A DNA stretch of 57,181 nt from Marine Group III euryarchaeote CG-Epi1 (GTDB lineage Archaea; Thermoplasmatota; Poseidoniia; MGIII; CG-Epi1). Positions 1 through 7,911 of the stretch are shown in pieces. The DNA lies in NCBI GenBank assembly GCA_001875345.1, contig MIZA01000024.1:1-57181 (forward strand). The letters are read 5' to 3'. Positions within the stretch are counted from its first letter, which is position 1. Every line of letters begins with the position of its first letter. Position numbers and translations under genes: made by a program. The notes under the pieces are model-generated. The model searched no databases, was not told the DNA's origin, and was given only the letters and a program-made list of their open reading frames with translations.

Positions 1-1202
1 ATTTTAATTGTAAAATTTACTTGCTCTTCTGGCTTTGCTGACTGGGTATCTTCACCCTGTATTGCCAATTTTGGCTCATAATTTTGAAGAACTGTGGTCC
101 TTGAAGTATAGGTTGAATTAATTGATGCATTGTAATCTGAAGAAATTGTAACAATTATTTGTGTCTCAACGTCAGCTGCTGCGTCTTCTGGCGCTTTAAC
201 GACTAAAACATCAGTTAGAGTAATATTATCATCAACTCCTAGGTTACTTATCTTGTCTTGATCCAATGAAGCATCCCAACCTGAAGGTAAAGTCGAGGTG
301 TCTACAGCCAGATTAAACGTATCTACTGCGTTACCCTTGTTTGTTACTTCAAAAGAATAATATACGCGCTTACCAGCTTCCACATCTTTAGAACTTGAAC
401 CAACTTTGTCTACTTGAAGTGCAGGAAGTTGATTTACCTTAACAGTTACAGATGTTGAGGAAACAGTTTGACCATCCTCTGAGGTTGAAACAATCGAAAT
501 ACTTTTCAATCCAGCTATTGCCTCAATATCTGGAGTTACTGAAAGATTGAAGAAACCTACTTCATTAATATCAAGTGTCAAAGTTGAAGGTTGAGGTGTT
601 ATATCCCATGAATCTACGCCATTTGCAGTGAAGGAAATCGTAACACTGTCTTCAGTATTACCACCTGAATTTTTAACGCTAACCATGAACTTAACATTTT
701 CATTTGGATCTACGGTCTTTTCACCCTCTGATGGAGTTAAAGTTGTTCCATATACGTTATTAACTGTCAACGAGGCTGTTTGAGTTTTAGTCTTACCACC
801 GCTGGCACTATTTTGTGACTTAGATTTGAAACTAACTTGAGCTGTATCTCCACCCTCTGCTGTATTTGTCGTTCTGTTAGCTATCTTAATGAAAAGCGTA
901 GCAGTACCGGATTCATCCTCTTCTACAGACAATGTAGATGGGAGGATAAATGCTGTGTAACCCGTTGGAATGGTTGAATTTGTGACACTCATATCATAAG
1001 TATCATCATTATCTCCTGTATTTTCAATTGTTATTGTATATTGTAATTGCTCTTCTGGGTCGCCAGACTGGGAGCTTGGACTTACAGTCATTTTATGATC
1101 GTAAGCATCGGCTGAAGCGACTCCTGTAATCAAGAGTAATCCAAAGCACATTAGCGCAAGCGCTAGCGTATTAGCAAACCAATTTTTTAGGTTGAGGCTC
1201 AT
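1..1202 (-). CDS. Secreted repeat protein, partial (C-terminus beyond window)
   Basis: The frame opens at ATG 1202 and runs off the left edge, leaving about 400 residues. The first ~30 residues form a signal peptide: a short polar start, a hydrophobic core (ALALMCFGLLLITG), then a VASADA cleavage region. The rest is a string of similar ~110-residue beta-rich modules with phrases such as TITIENTG, VSVKNSG and FEVTNKGNAVDTF. These resemble the NEW3/CARDB-type modules of archaeal surface proteins. It probably sits outside the cell membrane as an envelope or adhesin component; the anchor cannot be seen because the 3' end is missing. It is transcribed divergently from the RHH gene at 1283. Repeat architecture and secretion are clear; the exact role is unknown. 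Confidence 0.8.
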   Translation of the reverse strand, partial: MSLNLKNWFANTLALALMCFGLLLITGVASADAYDHKMTVSPSSQSGDPEEQLQYTITIENTGDNDDTYDMSVTNSTIPTGYTAFILPSTLSVEEDESGTATLFIKIANRTTNTAEGGDTAQVSFKSKSQNSASGGKTKTQTASLTVNNVYGTTLTPSEGEKTVDPNENVKFMVSVKNSGGNTEDSVTISFTANGVDSWDITPQPSTLTLDINEVGFFNLSVTPDIEAIAGLKSISIVSTSEDGQTVSSTSVTVKVNQLPALQVDKVGSSSKDVEAGKRVYYSFEVTNKGNAVDTFNLAVDTSTLPSGWDASLDQDKISNLGVDDNITLTDVLVVKAPEDAAADVETQIIVTISSDYNASINSTYTSRTTVLQNYEPKLAIQGEDTQSAKPEEQVNFTIK

Positions 1203-1231
1203 AGCGTATCAATTTTTTCACCAGAAAGTAG

Positions 1232-1241
1232 CATATAAAGC
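1232..1241 (-). promoter_or_regulatory. TATA box of the secreted repeat protein gene
   Basis: Read on the minus strand this is CTTTATATGC, centred about 34 nt upstream of ATG 1202. That fits an archaeal TATA box with a transcript starting a few bases before the start codon. Inferred from position and sequence only. Confidence 0.5.
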
Positions 1242-1282
1242 TTAGTGAATAATTATTAATAATAGTTGATAATAGTTATTAT

Positions 1283-1573
1283 ATGAGCAACTCATACTCA
1301 CTACCTCCGATATTAGTCATGCAGATAGAGGCTCTCGTCGATTCTGGTCACTTCAGTAGCAGATCAGATGTAGTAAAAGAATCACTCAGATTCATGATAG
1401 AAAAGAAGAATCATCTGAGATACGCATCTGCAGTTGAAATATATAAGAAAGGAAAGGCAACTTTGACGAAAGGAGCTGAAATAGCTGGCGTTTCACCCGA
1501 TAATTTTAGAGGCATTTTAAACGATCAAGGTATAGTAACTCCTGACACCGTTGAATGGGAATCTATCGAATAA
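1283..1573 (+). CDS. Ribbon-helix-helix protein with UPF0175-like C-terminus
   Basis: A 96-residue protein. Residues 5-40 look like a ribbon-helix-helix DNA-binding unit: a short strand (LPPILVMQIEALVDSG), then SSRSDVVKESLRFMIEKK, the typical helix pattern of archaeal CopG/NikR-like regulators. Residues 45-80 (ASAVEIYKKGKATLTKGAEIAGVSPDNF) resemble the helix-turn-helix of UPF0175 proteins. It is probably a small transcriptional regulator or antitoxin-like protein; no toxin gene is adjacent. The stop codon overlaps ATG 1573 of the next gene (TAATG), so the two are probably translationally coupled. An AT-rich TATA-like tract around 1251-1262 lies ~26 nt upstream of the start, consistent with a leaderless mRNA. 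Confidence 0.75.
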   Translation: MSNSYSLPPILVMQIEALVDSGHFSSRSDVVKESLRFMIEKKNHLRYASAVEIYKKGKATLTKGAEIAGVSPDNFRGILNDQGIVTPDTVEWESIE

Positions 1574-2673
1574 TGCCAAACACTAATATATACAAAAAAT
1601 CACTAGAGTGGCTTGAGGATTTAAACCAAAACAAAATTGTACCTGGTTTAGAGCGCATCCAAAAGATTATGAAACTTCTAGGAAATCCCCAAGATAAGCT
1701 TAGAGTCATATCAGTTGGTGGAACAAACGCAAAGGGAAGCACTAGTTACAATCTTAGTAAAACTTTAATGCAGACTGGAAAAATAATTGGATGTTTCACT
1801 TCCCCACACTTGCATAGCGTTAGAGAGAGAATCAAAATAAATGATAAAAATATAAGTGAAGAGGAATTTGCAAAAAATTTATTTGATTTAAGAGATTTAG
1901 CTAAAAAAAATAACATTGAAATGACTTATTTTGAAACATTAACTGCACTAGCTTATCATTATTTCCTAAGTAAAAGAGTAGATTTTGCAATTATGGAAAT
2001 AGGACTGGGTGGTGAATGGGATGCTGTCAATGTAGCTGACGCAGAAATTGCAATATTAACTACTCTAGGACTAGATCATACTGAATATTTAGGAAATAGT
2101 TTGGATGAAATTGCAAAAACCAAAGCTAAAATTGTACGAGAAGAGACAACTGTCATAACCGGTTGGGAAAAAAATTACCACAAACATATCCCAAGATGCA
2201 AAAATATATTTCATGCTAAAACTGTTGGAGATTGGATTAAAATCTGTATAGAATGCTTAGACTTATCAATCAAGCCAATTATCGATCCGATTCCTGGAAG
2301 ACAGGAAATTTACTTGAATTTTACACTTGATACTGCTCACAATCAGCAAGCCATAAATTTTCTATTAAGTAATGATAAAAAATATCAGATAATCATTCTT
2401 GGAATGCTGAATGACAAGGACATCGATAAATTTGTTTATGAATTGCCAGATGACTGTATAGTTTTGGCTTGTAATTTGGACAGTGAAAGAGGTGCTACGT
2501 CTAGAGAAATAGCTGATATCTGTAAAAAGAAAAATATTATGTGTAAGCAATATGAAAACGTAAGAAAGGCAATTAAGTCTGTAAATAGCGAGAAGACGTT
2601 AATTACTGGATCATTTTATACCGTATCCGAAGCAAGAGAATATTTTAAACTTGATGGTTATAGTGAACTATAA
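1573..2673 (+). CDS. folC: FolC-like folylpolyglutamate/dihydrofolate synthase
   Basis: A Mur-ligase-family ATP-dependent amide ligase that adds glutamate to (dihydro)folate. The P-loop region VGGTNAKGSTS and the following TSPHLHSVRERI match the FolC signature. MEIGLGGEWDAVNV, LGLDHTEYLG and the late PGR...LDTAHN segment are further family motifs. I prefer ATG 1573 (366 residues) because it overlaps the stop of the upstream gene as TAATG; ATG 1555 in the same frame would add six residues. The protein is shorter than typical FolC (about 420-430 residues), mainly in the middle and C-terminal domain, so its exact substrate (folate, or another pterin or F420-like tail) is uncertain. Confidence 0.82.
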   Translation: MPNTNIYKKSLEWLEDLNQNKIVPGLERIQKIMKLLGNPQDKLRVISVGGTNAKGSTSYNLSKTLMQTGKIIGCFTSPHLHSVRERIKINDKNISEEEFAKNLFDLRDLAKKNNIEMTYFETLTALAYHYFLSKRVDFAIMEIGLGGEWDAVNVADAEIAILTTLGLDHTEYLGNSLDEIAKTKAKIVREETTVITGWEKNYHKHIPRCKNIFHAKTVGDWIKICIECLDLSIKPIIDPIPGRQEIYLNFTLDTAHNQQAINFLLSNDKKYQIIILGMLNDKDIDKFVYELPDDCIVLACNLDSERGATSREIADICKKKNIMCKQYENVRKAIKSVNSEKTLITGSFYTVSEAREYFKLDGYSEL

Positions 2674-2675
2674 TT

Positions 2676-3641
2676 ATGAGTCTTCTTATGAAGCATACAA
2701 TGAAACAACCATTATCTGTAATTACTATTTTAATTATGGTCAGTACAGTAAGTGCCGGATGCTTAGAAAATGGACTCTTTGGGAACGATAAAGACAACTT
2801 ATCTTTAGCATCTCCAACTTGGGAAAAAGGTGATTTTTGGGAATACTCAATCACTATAGACGATAAACAATTTTCAACTACTATGGTTGTCTCTGTAGAT
2901 GATGATGATTCAGACTATTATATTGGAGCTGGAAATCTTGACGATGCTAAGAGACATGCCGTCTTGAATTATAATCCTGCGCTCGGTAGAGTCCAGATGT
3001 CAGATTATGCAATCTATGAGAATAACATTCCACAAAAGATAGCTGATTTCCCTTTAAAACAAGATAATAGTTGGGAATTTTCTCTCTACGGTGAAAATTT
3101 CAAAGCAAGTGTTATAGACATTACAGAGTCTGTTGCTGAAATTAGTGCGAATTCAAACAGTGGAGCATTCATCAAATATACTTTTGATAAGAATGCAAGA
3201 TGGTTGAATGATTTTGAATATACTAATTCAAATGGTGAGGTCGAATTAATTATGAATTTAGCAAATTACGGTAGCGGATACACGGGAAATTCTTACTTTT
3301 GCAGAGGCGGAGATCTCTTCGACGAAGAATTTATTGGACCTGACTTTGGAGTTTACGACACTGTGTTTGCAAACGAGGGACACGAAAGATATGGTCCTTG
3401 GAACTATATAGTCTATTACTTAGAAGCTGACATCGGAAGCTCAGGCAGTGGAGAACTGGTCTTACGTGATCATGAGGGTACTGAAGTTTTGCTTGAAACA
3501 TTTAGTCCAGGAACTAATCAACATATTATGGGCACTGTAGCTGGAAGTAGTGGGAACTGGACACTAGAAATTTCACTTTCAGGTAATGCCGACGTAAGAG
3601 CAAGAATTGCTGGAGCAATTCAATATACATATTCAGTATAA
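2676..3641 (+). CDS. Predicted lipoprotein of unknown function
   Basis: A 321-residue secreted protein beginning two bases after the FolC stop. Residues 10-29 form a hydrophobic signal ending in the lipobox-like VSAGC with Cys29, so the mature protein is probably lipid-anchored on the outer face of the membrane. Methionines 5 and 9 are alternative starts. The middle (about 45-195) is a beta-rich domain around WEKGDFWEYSITIDDK. The last ~100 residues (GPDFGVYDTVFANEG to the end) look like a beta-sandwich resembling the pre-peptidase or emp24-type extracellular domains. It shares a transcription unit with folC by position only. I do not recognise a specific family. Confidence 0.7.
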   Translation: MSLLMKHTMKQPLSVITILIMVSTVSAGCLENGLFGNDKDNLSLASPTWEKGDFWEYSITIDDKQFSTTMVVSVDDDDSDYYIGAGNLDDAKRHAVLNYNPALGRVQMSDYAIYENNIPQKIADFPLKQDNSWEFSLYGENFKASVIDITESVAEISANSNSGAFIKYTFDKNARWLNDFEYTNSNGEVELIMNLANYGSGYTGNSYFCRGGDLFDEEFIGPDFGVYDTVFANEGHERYGPWNYIVYYLEADIGSSGSGELVLRDHEGTEVLLETFSPGTNQHIMGTVAGSSGNWTLEISLSGNADVRARIAGAIQYTYSV

Positions 3642-4181
3642 TTATTTAACAAATAATCTGTATTTCTGATCGGTCTCTCGAATTTCATTCTCTATTCTTT
3701 GAGATAAATATTTTTCAGGGTTTCGAAAACTAGAAATTTTCTCTTCCATTTCCTTGAAAGTTTTGTAAGGCCTATTTTTAACGATAAGGTTCATAGTTTT
3801 TTTACCCAATCCTGGAATTAATTCTAAAGAGTGGTATCTACGTGAAATTGGACCTGCATGATTATAAAATTGAATAAACTTTTCTTCGTTATCTTTTACA
3901 ATTTCATCCAAAACAAAGCTTAGTTCACTCTGAGCTGTATGAGTTAAGTCTGAATAATTAACTCGTGCCCTAACGTGATCTATCTGCGTTCGTTCTTCGG
4001 TCTCTTTCCCAATATAACATTTATCACCAATATTTATGGCTGCACCAGTTACCGGCTGCATGTCAAAAATCTTGAATTCCTCAATTCCTAAGCCGTAAAC
4101 TAAAGGCTCTCTTCTAAATCGTCGCTTGCTATCGGGTCTTCCCTCTGGCAATACATCAAGAACGTAGGCGTAATCTTCCAT
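3642..4181 (-). CDS. DUF655 family protein with helix-hairpin-helix
   Basis: A 179-residue archaeal conserved protein. The N-terminal half (EDYAYVLDVLPEGRP, then a small beta-barrel-like stretch with GDKCYIGKE) and the C-terminal HhH pair (LELIPGLGKKTMNLIVKNRPYKTFKEMEEK, about residues 118-147) are diagnostic of DUF655, a predicted RNA/DNA-binding protein. In many euryarchaea it sits between rpo4 and ksgA. Here it follows rpo4 by 3 nt, while ksgA has moved to 13.9 kb. Likely role: an accessory factor in rRNA or transcription-coupled processes, inferred from the neighbourhood only. It converges with the lipoprotein gene, with stops back to back at 3641/3642. Confidence 0.85.
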   Translation of the reverse strand: MEDYAYVLDVLPEGRPDSKRRFRREPLVYGLGIEEFKIFDMQPVTGAAINIGDKCYIGKETEERTQIDHVRARVNYSDLTHTAQSELSFVLDEIVKDNEEKFIQFYNHAGPISRRYHSLELIPGLGKKTMNLIVKNRPYKTFKEMEEKISSFRNPEKYLSQRIENEIRETDQKYRLFVK

Positions 4182-4184
4182 AAA

Positions 4185-4673
4185 TCATACCCCCATTGTC
4201 TCCTTGACGGTAGAAATAATGGTATCAATTTCATCATGGCCAAGAGAAAAACGCTCTCTTGCAAATATCGAACGAACATCGTCTGCATGCATTGGTAAAA
4301 CATCTACTATTTTGGCAGCATAATAATCATTAACATGTTCTAGTTCAATTACTTTTTCCATAATCTGACTTCCCTGCTCTGGGGTTGCTTGTGTAATTAA
4401 ACGAACATGGTCTAAAGCCAATTTGTGCTCATATTGAATTTGTTCAATTAAAATTAATCTTTGTGAATCACATTTTTCACATGTTGGTCCGGTGTATTCT
4501 TCAGACTCTTCTTCGTCTTCGGATTTGTCGGCTTCAGGCTCAACATCAGGAACAGCCTGGAAATGACCACAATCTACACATCTTAAACGGTTTTCTCTGA
4601 CACTTAGCTCTTTTTCCAGCAATTCTTTTGCTACGCCTAAAGGTACTGGTTCTGGTTGTTTTTCTACGTCCAT
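4185..4673 (-). CDS. rpoF: RNA polymerase subunit Rpo4 (RpoF) with cysteine-rich insertion
   Basis: The C-terminal two thirds (YEHKLALDHVRLIT through DDVRSIFARERFSLGHDEIDTII) is the HRDC-like Rpo4/Rpb4 fold, which pairs with Rpo7 to form the polymerase stalk. The N-terminal strand-helix (PVPLGVAKELLEKEL) is also recognisable. Between them lies an insertion of about 45-50 residues carrying Cys32-x2-Cys35 and Cys65-x2-Cys68, separated by a very acidic loop (residues 45-60). This looks like a zinc ribbon with an acidic hairpin. At 162 residues the protein is much longer than the usual 105-120. It sits between rpl21e and DUF655, the standard euryarchaeal order, so the identity is secure and the insertion is the unusual part. 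Confidence 0.88.
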   Translation of the reverse strand: MDVEKQPEPVPLGVAKELLEKELSVRENRLRCVDCGHFQAVPDVEPEADKSEDEEESEEYTGPTCEKCDSQRLILIEQIQYEHKLALDHVRLITQATPEQGSQIMEKVIELEHVNDYYAAKIVDVLPMHADDVRSIFARERFSLGHDEIDTIISTVKETMGV

Positions 4674-4682
4674 TTTATCTTC

Positions 4683-4976
4683 CTACTTAGCTTTCCTAAG
4701 ATGCTCAGGTCTTACTATCAATTCTTTGAGCATTTTACCGACACGTGTTGAGACCACATAAGCCTTACCTTGATTACCGGTCACTTTACCAGTTAATCCA
4801 TGAAATCTGTGGTGTGGTTGCCCTTTTTGATATGAAGAATCAATAACTACGTTGACAGTATCGCCTAATTCAAATGTTTGCAGCGAACGTGTAATTGGAG
4901 AAAGCCCTTTCTCTTTGAAAGAACGTGAAAGCTTGTGGCGTGAACCGCTCCTTAATCCTTGTGATCTTTTGGTCAT
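4683..4976 (-). CDS. rpl21e: 50S ribosomal protein L21e
   Basis: A 97-residue basic protein of the large ribosomal subunit. The N-terminus MTKRSQGLRSGSRHKLSRSF and the segment ELGDTVNVVIDSSYQKGQPH, followed by FHGLTGKVTG and a C-terminal RPEHLRK, match archaeal/eukaryotic L21e along the whole length. Its ATG overlaps the pus10 stop as ATGA (4973-4976), indicating coupled translation, and rpo4 follows after 9 nt. Length and start agree with the family. Confidence 0.97.
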   Translation of the reverse strand: MTKRSQGLRSGSRHKLSRSFKEKGLSPITRSLQTFELGDTVNVVIDSSYQKGQPHHRFHGLTGKVTGNQGKAYVVSTRVGKMLKELIVRPEHLRKAK

Positions 4977-6214
4977 TTTTTTTCCTCTTCAAATTCAAGG
5001 TGAAGATTAAGGACATCCAAAACCTCTACCTTGCATGCTCCATCAACCAGCGAGGAAAAACTAGGAACTGTCCGCCCCATGTCTCCGCTGACAAGTTCAC
5101 GAATATAGGTCCCGTGTTGAGCTCTGATTTCTAACTCGACCATTCCCTGCTCAAATGATAATACATTTACCGATTCAACAAGGCGCGGGCGTATCAAATC
5201 TGCTCTACGGTGCGCTACACGTGTCGGTGTCCGCTGCTTGACAAGCTTCTCCTTCAACCTCTGCGCCCCGTTCTTAAGGCTTTCTATTGTTAAGTCTTCA
5301 GGGATAGATACGTCTACTCTGTATGATTTATCACAAACTGTATTCTTGAGTTCAGCAACTCTTTTTCGAGGAACAAACTGTAAGCTATTTACTTGAATTC
5401 GATCCACATTGCTTTTATTAATTTCATCTGCCATCTCATCTAAGTTAATATCTCGATTCCTAGGCATTCGCAGTTCTAGAACAAAAGGTCTACCTAAACC
5501 TAGCATTGCTGCATCGATGTCTTCGCGTCCCATTCCGTGAAAAAGATTTTCAGTTGCCTTCGTAACTTTCATGAAGGGTTCAGCCACGAGAGACTGAACT
5601 GAATCTGGATAAAGTTGACCTGTATGATTGCAACTTTTACAACCCTTTCCTTTACAATTCCTACAAGGCCAATAAGTCTGAGGAATAGTTCTATCATACT
5701 TGTTATATTTCCCCTCAACAAATATAGACTTAATTTCTAAGTTAATTGTATCATACCTAGTATCAATAATGACTGTTGAATCTGGATTATCTAATCTTGC
5801 TAAAATGTTATTTTTCTGAAAAACGCCTATACCTATCTCTCTGTTTAACTGAGATTTAATACTCTCTGATAAATTTACACCAAAAGTATTTGCAAATTCA
5901 GACTCTAGGTTTAAGATGTCCTTATCCACAATGGTTCCAATTTTAAAAGTTTCAAGTGAATAATCCGAAATTGATTCGCAGGCTAAATCGATAAAATTAT
6001 CAATTTCTCCAATCAATCCATCACAAATCTTACAATCCTCTGGGGAGCAAATAATCTCTTCAACAATATTCATATTCTCAGACAATTCAATAATATTAAT
6101 CATTTCGATCCCCCTCTCTCTATTGTCAAGGCCAAAACCGACTAATCCTACTGAGCGACCTAAACAGGAAAGACAAAAAGGCGAGTATTTCTTTATTTCT
6201 TCTAAATCAAACAT
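4973..6214 (-). CDS. pus10: tRNA pseudouridine synthase Pus10
   Basis: It makes pseudouridine 54 and/or 55 in the T-arm of archaeal tRNAs. N-terminal zinc-binding cysteines are visible (PFCLSCLGR at residues 12-20, a later CKIC pair), and so is the family-specific central knuckle CRNCKGKGCKSCNHTG. The catalytic aspartate lies in GREDIDAAMLGLGRPFVLE, where the usual D is followed by the ARMLG-like stretch. The C-terminal RTPTRVAHRRADLIRPR and GTYIRELVSGDMGRT segments are the PUA-like and active-site motifs. At 413 residues the length is normal. It is the first gene of the pus10-rpl21e-rpo4-DUF655 unit. Confidence 0.95.
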   Translation of the reverse strand: MFDLEEIKKYSPFCLSCLGRSVGLVGFGLDNRERGIEMINIIELSENMNIVEEIICSPEDCKICDGLIGEIDNFIDLACESISDYSLETFKIGTIVDKDILNLESEFANTFGVNLSESIKSQLNREIGIGVFQKNNILARLDNPDSTVIIDTRYDTINLEIKSIFVEGKYNKYDRTIPQTYWPCRNCKGKGCKSCNHTGQLYPDSVQSLVAEPFMKVTKATENLFHGMGREDIDAAMLGLGRPFVLELRMPRNRDINLDEMADEINKSNVDRIQVNSLQFVPRKRVAELKNTVCDKSYRVDVSIPEDLTIESLKNGAQRLKEKLVKQRTPTRVAHRRADLIRPRLVESVNVLSFEQGMVELEIRAQHGTYIRELVSGDMGRTVPSFSSLVDGACKVEVLDVLNLHLEFEEEKK

Positions 6215-6225
6215 TTCTTAAGTTT

Positions 6226-6912
6226 TTATTTTCCCAAAATTTGGCTTGGAACATCCGTTACTATAGACTGAATATCACTGTTTATTAAATCTTTCAAAAG
6301 ATTTAGCTCGTTTACAGTCCAAAGCTGTATTGGAATTCCCTTTTTCTGAAAATTTCGCATTAAACCCATTTCGTATATTTTGTAATAAGGAGATATGAAA
6401 TCTGCTTTAGAATAGTAAAAATCCTTCATAGATATAGCTTCCTTAACTATTCTGTAGAAAACTTGGTAACTCATAGCGTCTCCTAGTAATAATCCTGATA
6501 CAATTTTTGAATCTTGAGACTTAACACTTCGAATCACTGAAGGTATGAAAGATGTAACGTATATCTTATCATAACTAAAATTAGCAACTAACAAATCAAT
6601 TGCTTTAGTCTCAAATCCTTCTTCTTTAATCTCTAGATTTACTCCAATTTTGCCTTTACACAAGGAAAGTACTTCCTCTAATTTACATAACTGTTCATTA
6701 GAAATTTTTAATGATTCATAGGTAAGGTTGGAAACTGAAACACCGTTAACTTTGGCATCGTGGTGACATACTAGTACTTCATCAGATGTTTTTCTAACAT
6801 CAAATTCAACCATATCTACTCCCAGATTAATTGCTTCTTGGATTCCGGTCAAATCATTCTCGGGACTGCTTAAATCCGTCTTGCCTCTATGAGAAATAAT
6901 TCGCGGGGACAT
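6226..6912 (-). CDS. Glycerophosphodiester phosphodiesterase family protein
   Basis: A TIM-barrel phosphodiesterase that splits glycerophosphodiesters into sn-glycerol-phosphate and an alcohol. The N-terminal His8-Arg9-Gly, the PEN motif, Glu36-Phe-Asp38 (metal ligands) and His50-His51-Asp52 all match the GDPD active site, and LWTVNE near the C-terminus is the closing family motif. It has 228 residues and no signal peptide, so it acts in the cytoplasm, probably in lipid head-group turnover. It ends 11 nt before pus10 begins, in the same direction, and is probably co-transcribed with it. Confidence 0.9.
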   Translation of the reverse strand: MSPRIISHRGKTDLSSPENDLTGIQEAINLGVDMVEFDVRKTSDEVLVCHHDAKVNGVSVSNLTYESLKISNEQLCKLEEVLSLCKGKIGVNLEIKEEGFETKAIDLLVANFSYDKIYVTSFIPSVIRSVKSQDSKIVSGLLLGDAMSYQVFYRIVKEAISMKDFYYSKADFISPYYKIYEMGLMRNFQKKGIPIQLWTVNELNLLKDLINSDIQSIVTDVPSQILGK

Positions 6913-6971
6913 GAACCTTCATACAGATGTTTAAATATTAAATACTGTAAGTGGATAATGGTTTGATTAAA

Positions 6972-7910
6972 ATGGAAAGTGATTCTAATTACGGCGGCAG
7001 TTCATCAGGCAGAATACAAAATCTTGTTGAAGATTTAGGAGATGAAAGCTTTGAGACACGCAATGAAGCATTAATGACTCTAAAAGCAATGTTACCACAT
7101 AGCGAAGTATCTATATCTAACAATCTTGTAGAGATAATAGCTGAACATGGGGATGATGAAGCTGGAAGTAGTACTTCTTTTGTTAACAAAGGAGCTATTG
7201 AATTATTCCAAAGCATGAGTGAACTTGGTCTAGAGCCGCTCGTCAACGATTTACTAAGAAACGGTGATGAATACGCAAGAAGAGTAGCTACTGATGCATT
7301 GGGAAGAACTGGAAGAATGGCTGTTTTACCTTACTTAATAGAAAGCATGAATGATGATGACATGTATGTAAGATGGCAAGCTGCCAAAGGTTTAGGTAGA
7401 TTCGCTGGATCTAGTGATGCTCGCGATGCTCTAGTTGGTTCTATGGATGATTCTAAACCGTACGTAAGGAAAAGAGTTGCTCGATCTTTAGAGGTATTTG
7501 GAGGAGCTGGACCTGTTGATGAAAAAGTTGAAGGACCCATGGAAAAAGATGGCAAAGGTGACATTGATGGAGATGGAATACCTGACTCCAAAGATAAAAA
7601 ACCAAGAAAAGCTAAAAAAAAGAAAGGTAAGAGCAAAGAAGATGATTTAGCTAGAATTGCAGAAAAAAAGGAAAGTATTGATTTTAAGACACTAGGGACT
7701 GCTAGTGAAAATGACAAAGATGATTTGAAAAATATAAAAGGTATTGGTCCTTTCTTAGAGCAAAAGCTTAACGCATTAGGGATTTACACTTACAAACAAA
7801 TTTCAAACATGACTCCCGAACTTGAAGATCAAGTTAATGAAGCCATAGAATTTTTCCCTGGTAGAATAAAAAGAGATAATTGGGTCAAGCAAGCAAAAGA
7901 TTTGAAATAA
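6972..7910 (+). CDS. HEAT-repeat protein with helix-hairpin-helix C-terminus
   Basis: A 312-residue protein from ATG 6972. A GTG at 6951 is in frame, but the TATA-like TTTAAATATT at 6930-6939 would place the transcript start near 6958-6962, so ATG 6972 is preferred. Residues ~10-180 hold HEAT/PBS-lyase-type helical repeats (ARRVATDALGRTGRMAVLPYLIESMNDDDMYVRWQAAKGLGRF). An acidic/basic linker follows with the calcium-loop-like DIDGDGIPDSKD and a lysine-rich run. The C-terminal ~65 residues (DDLKNIKGIGPFLEQKLNALGIYTYKQI) form a helix-hairpin-helix of the kind that binds nucleic acid or scaffolds complexes. Probably a cytoplasmic scaffold; the function is unknown. Confidence 0.75.
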   Translation: MESDSNYGGSSSGRIQNLVEDLGDESFETRNEALMTLKAMLPHSEVSISNNLVEIIAEHGDDEAGSSTSFVNKGAIELFQSMSELGLEPLVNDLLRNGDEYARRVATDALGRTGRMAVLPYLIESMNDDDMYVRWQAAKGLGRFAGSSDARDALVGSMDDSKPYVRKRVARSLEVFGGAGPVDEKVEGPMEKDGKGDIDGDGIPDSKDKKPRKAKKKKGKSKEDDLARIAEKKESIDFKTLGTASENDKDDLKNIKGIGPFLEQKLNALGIYTYKQISNMTPELEDQVNEAIEFFPGRIKRDNWVKQAKDLK

Positions 7911-7911
7911 A

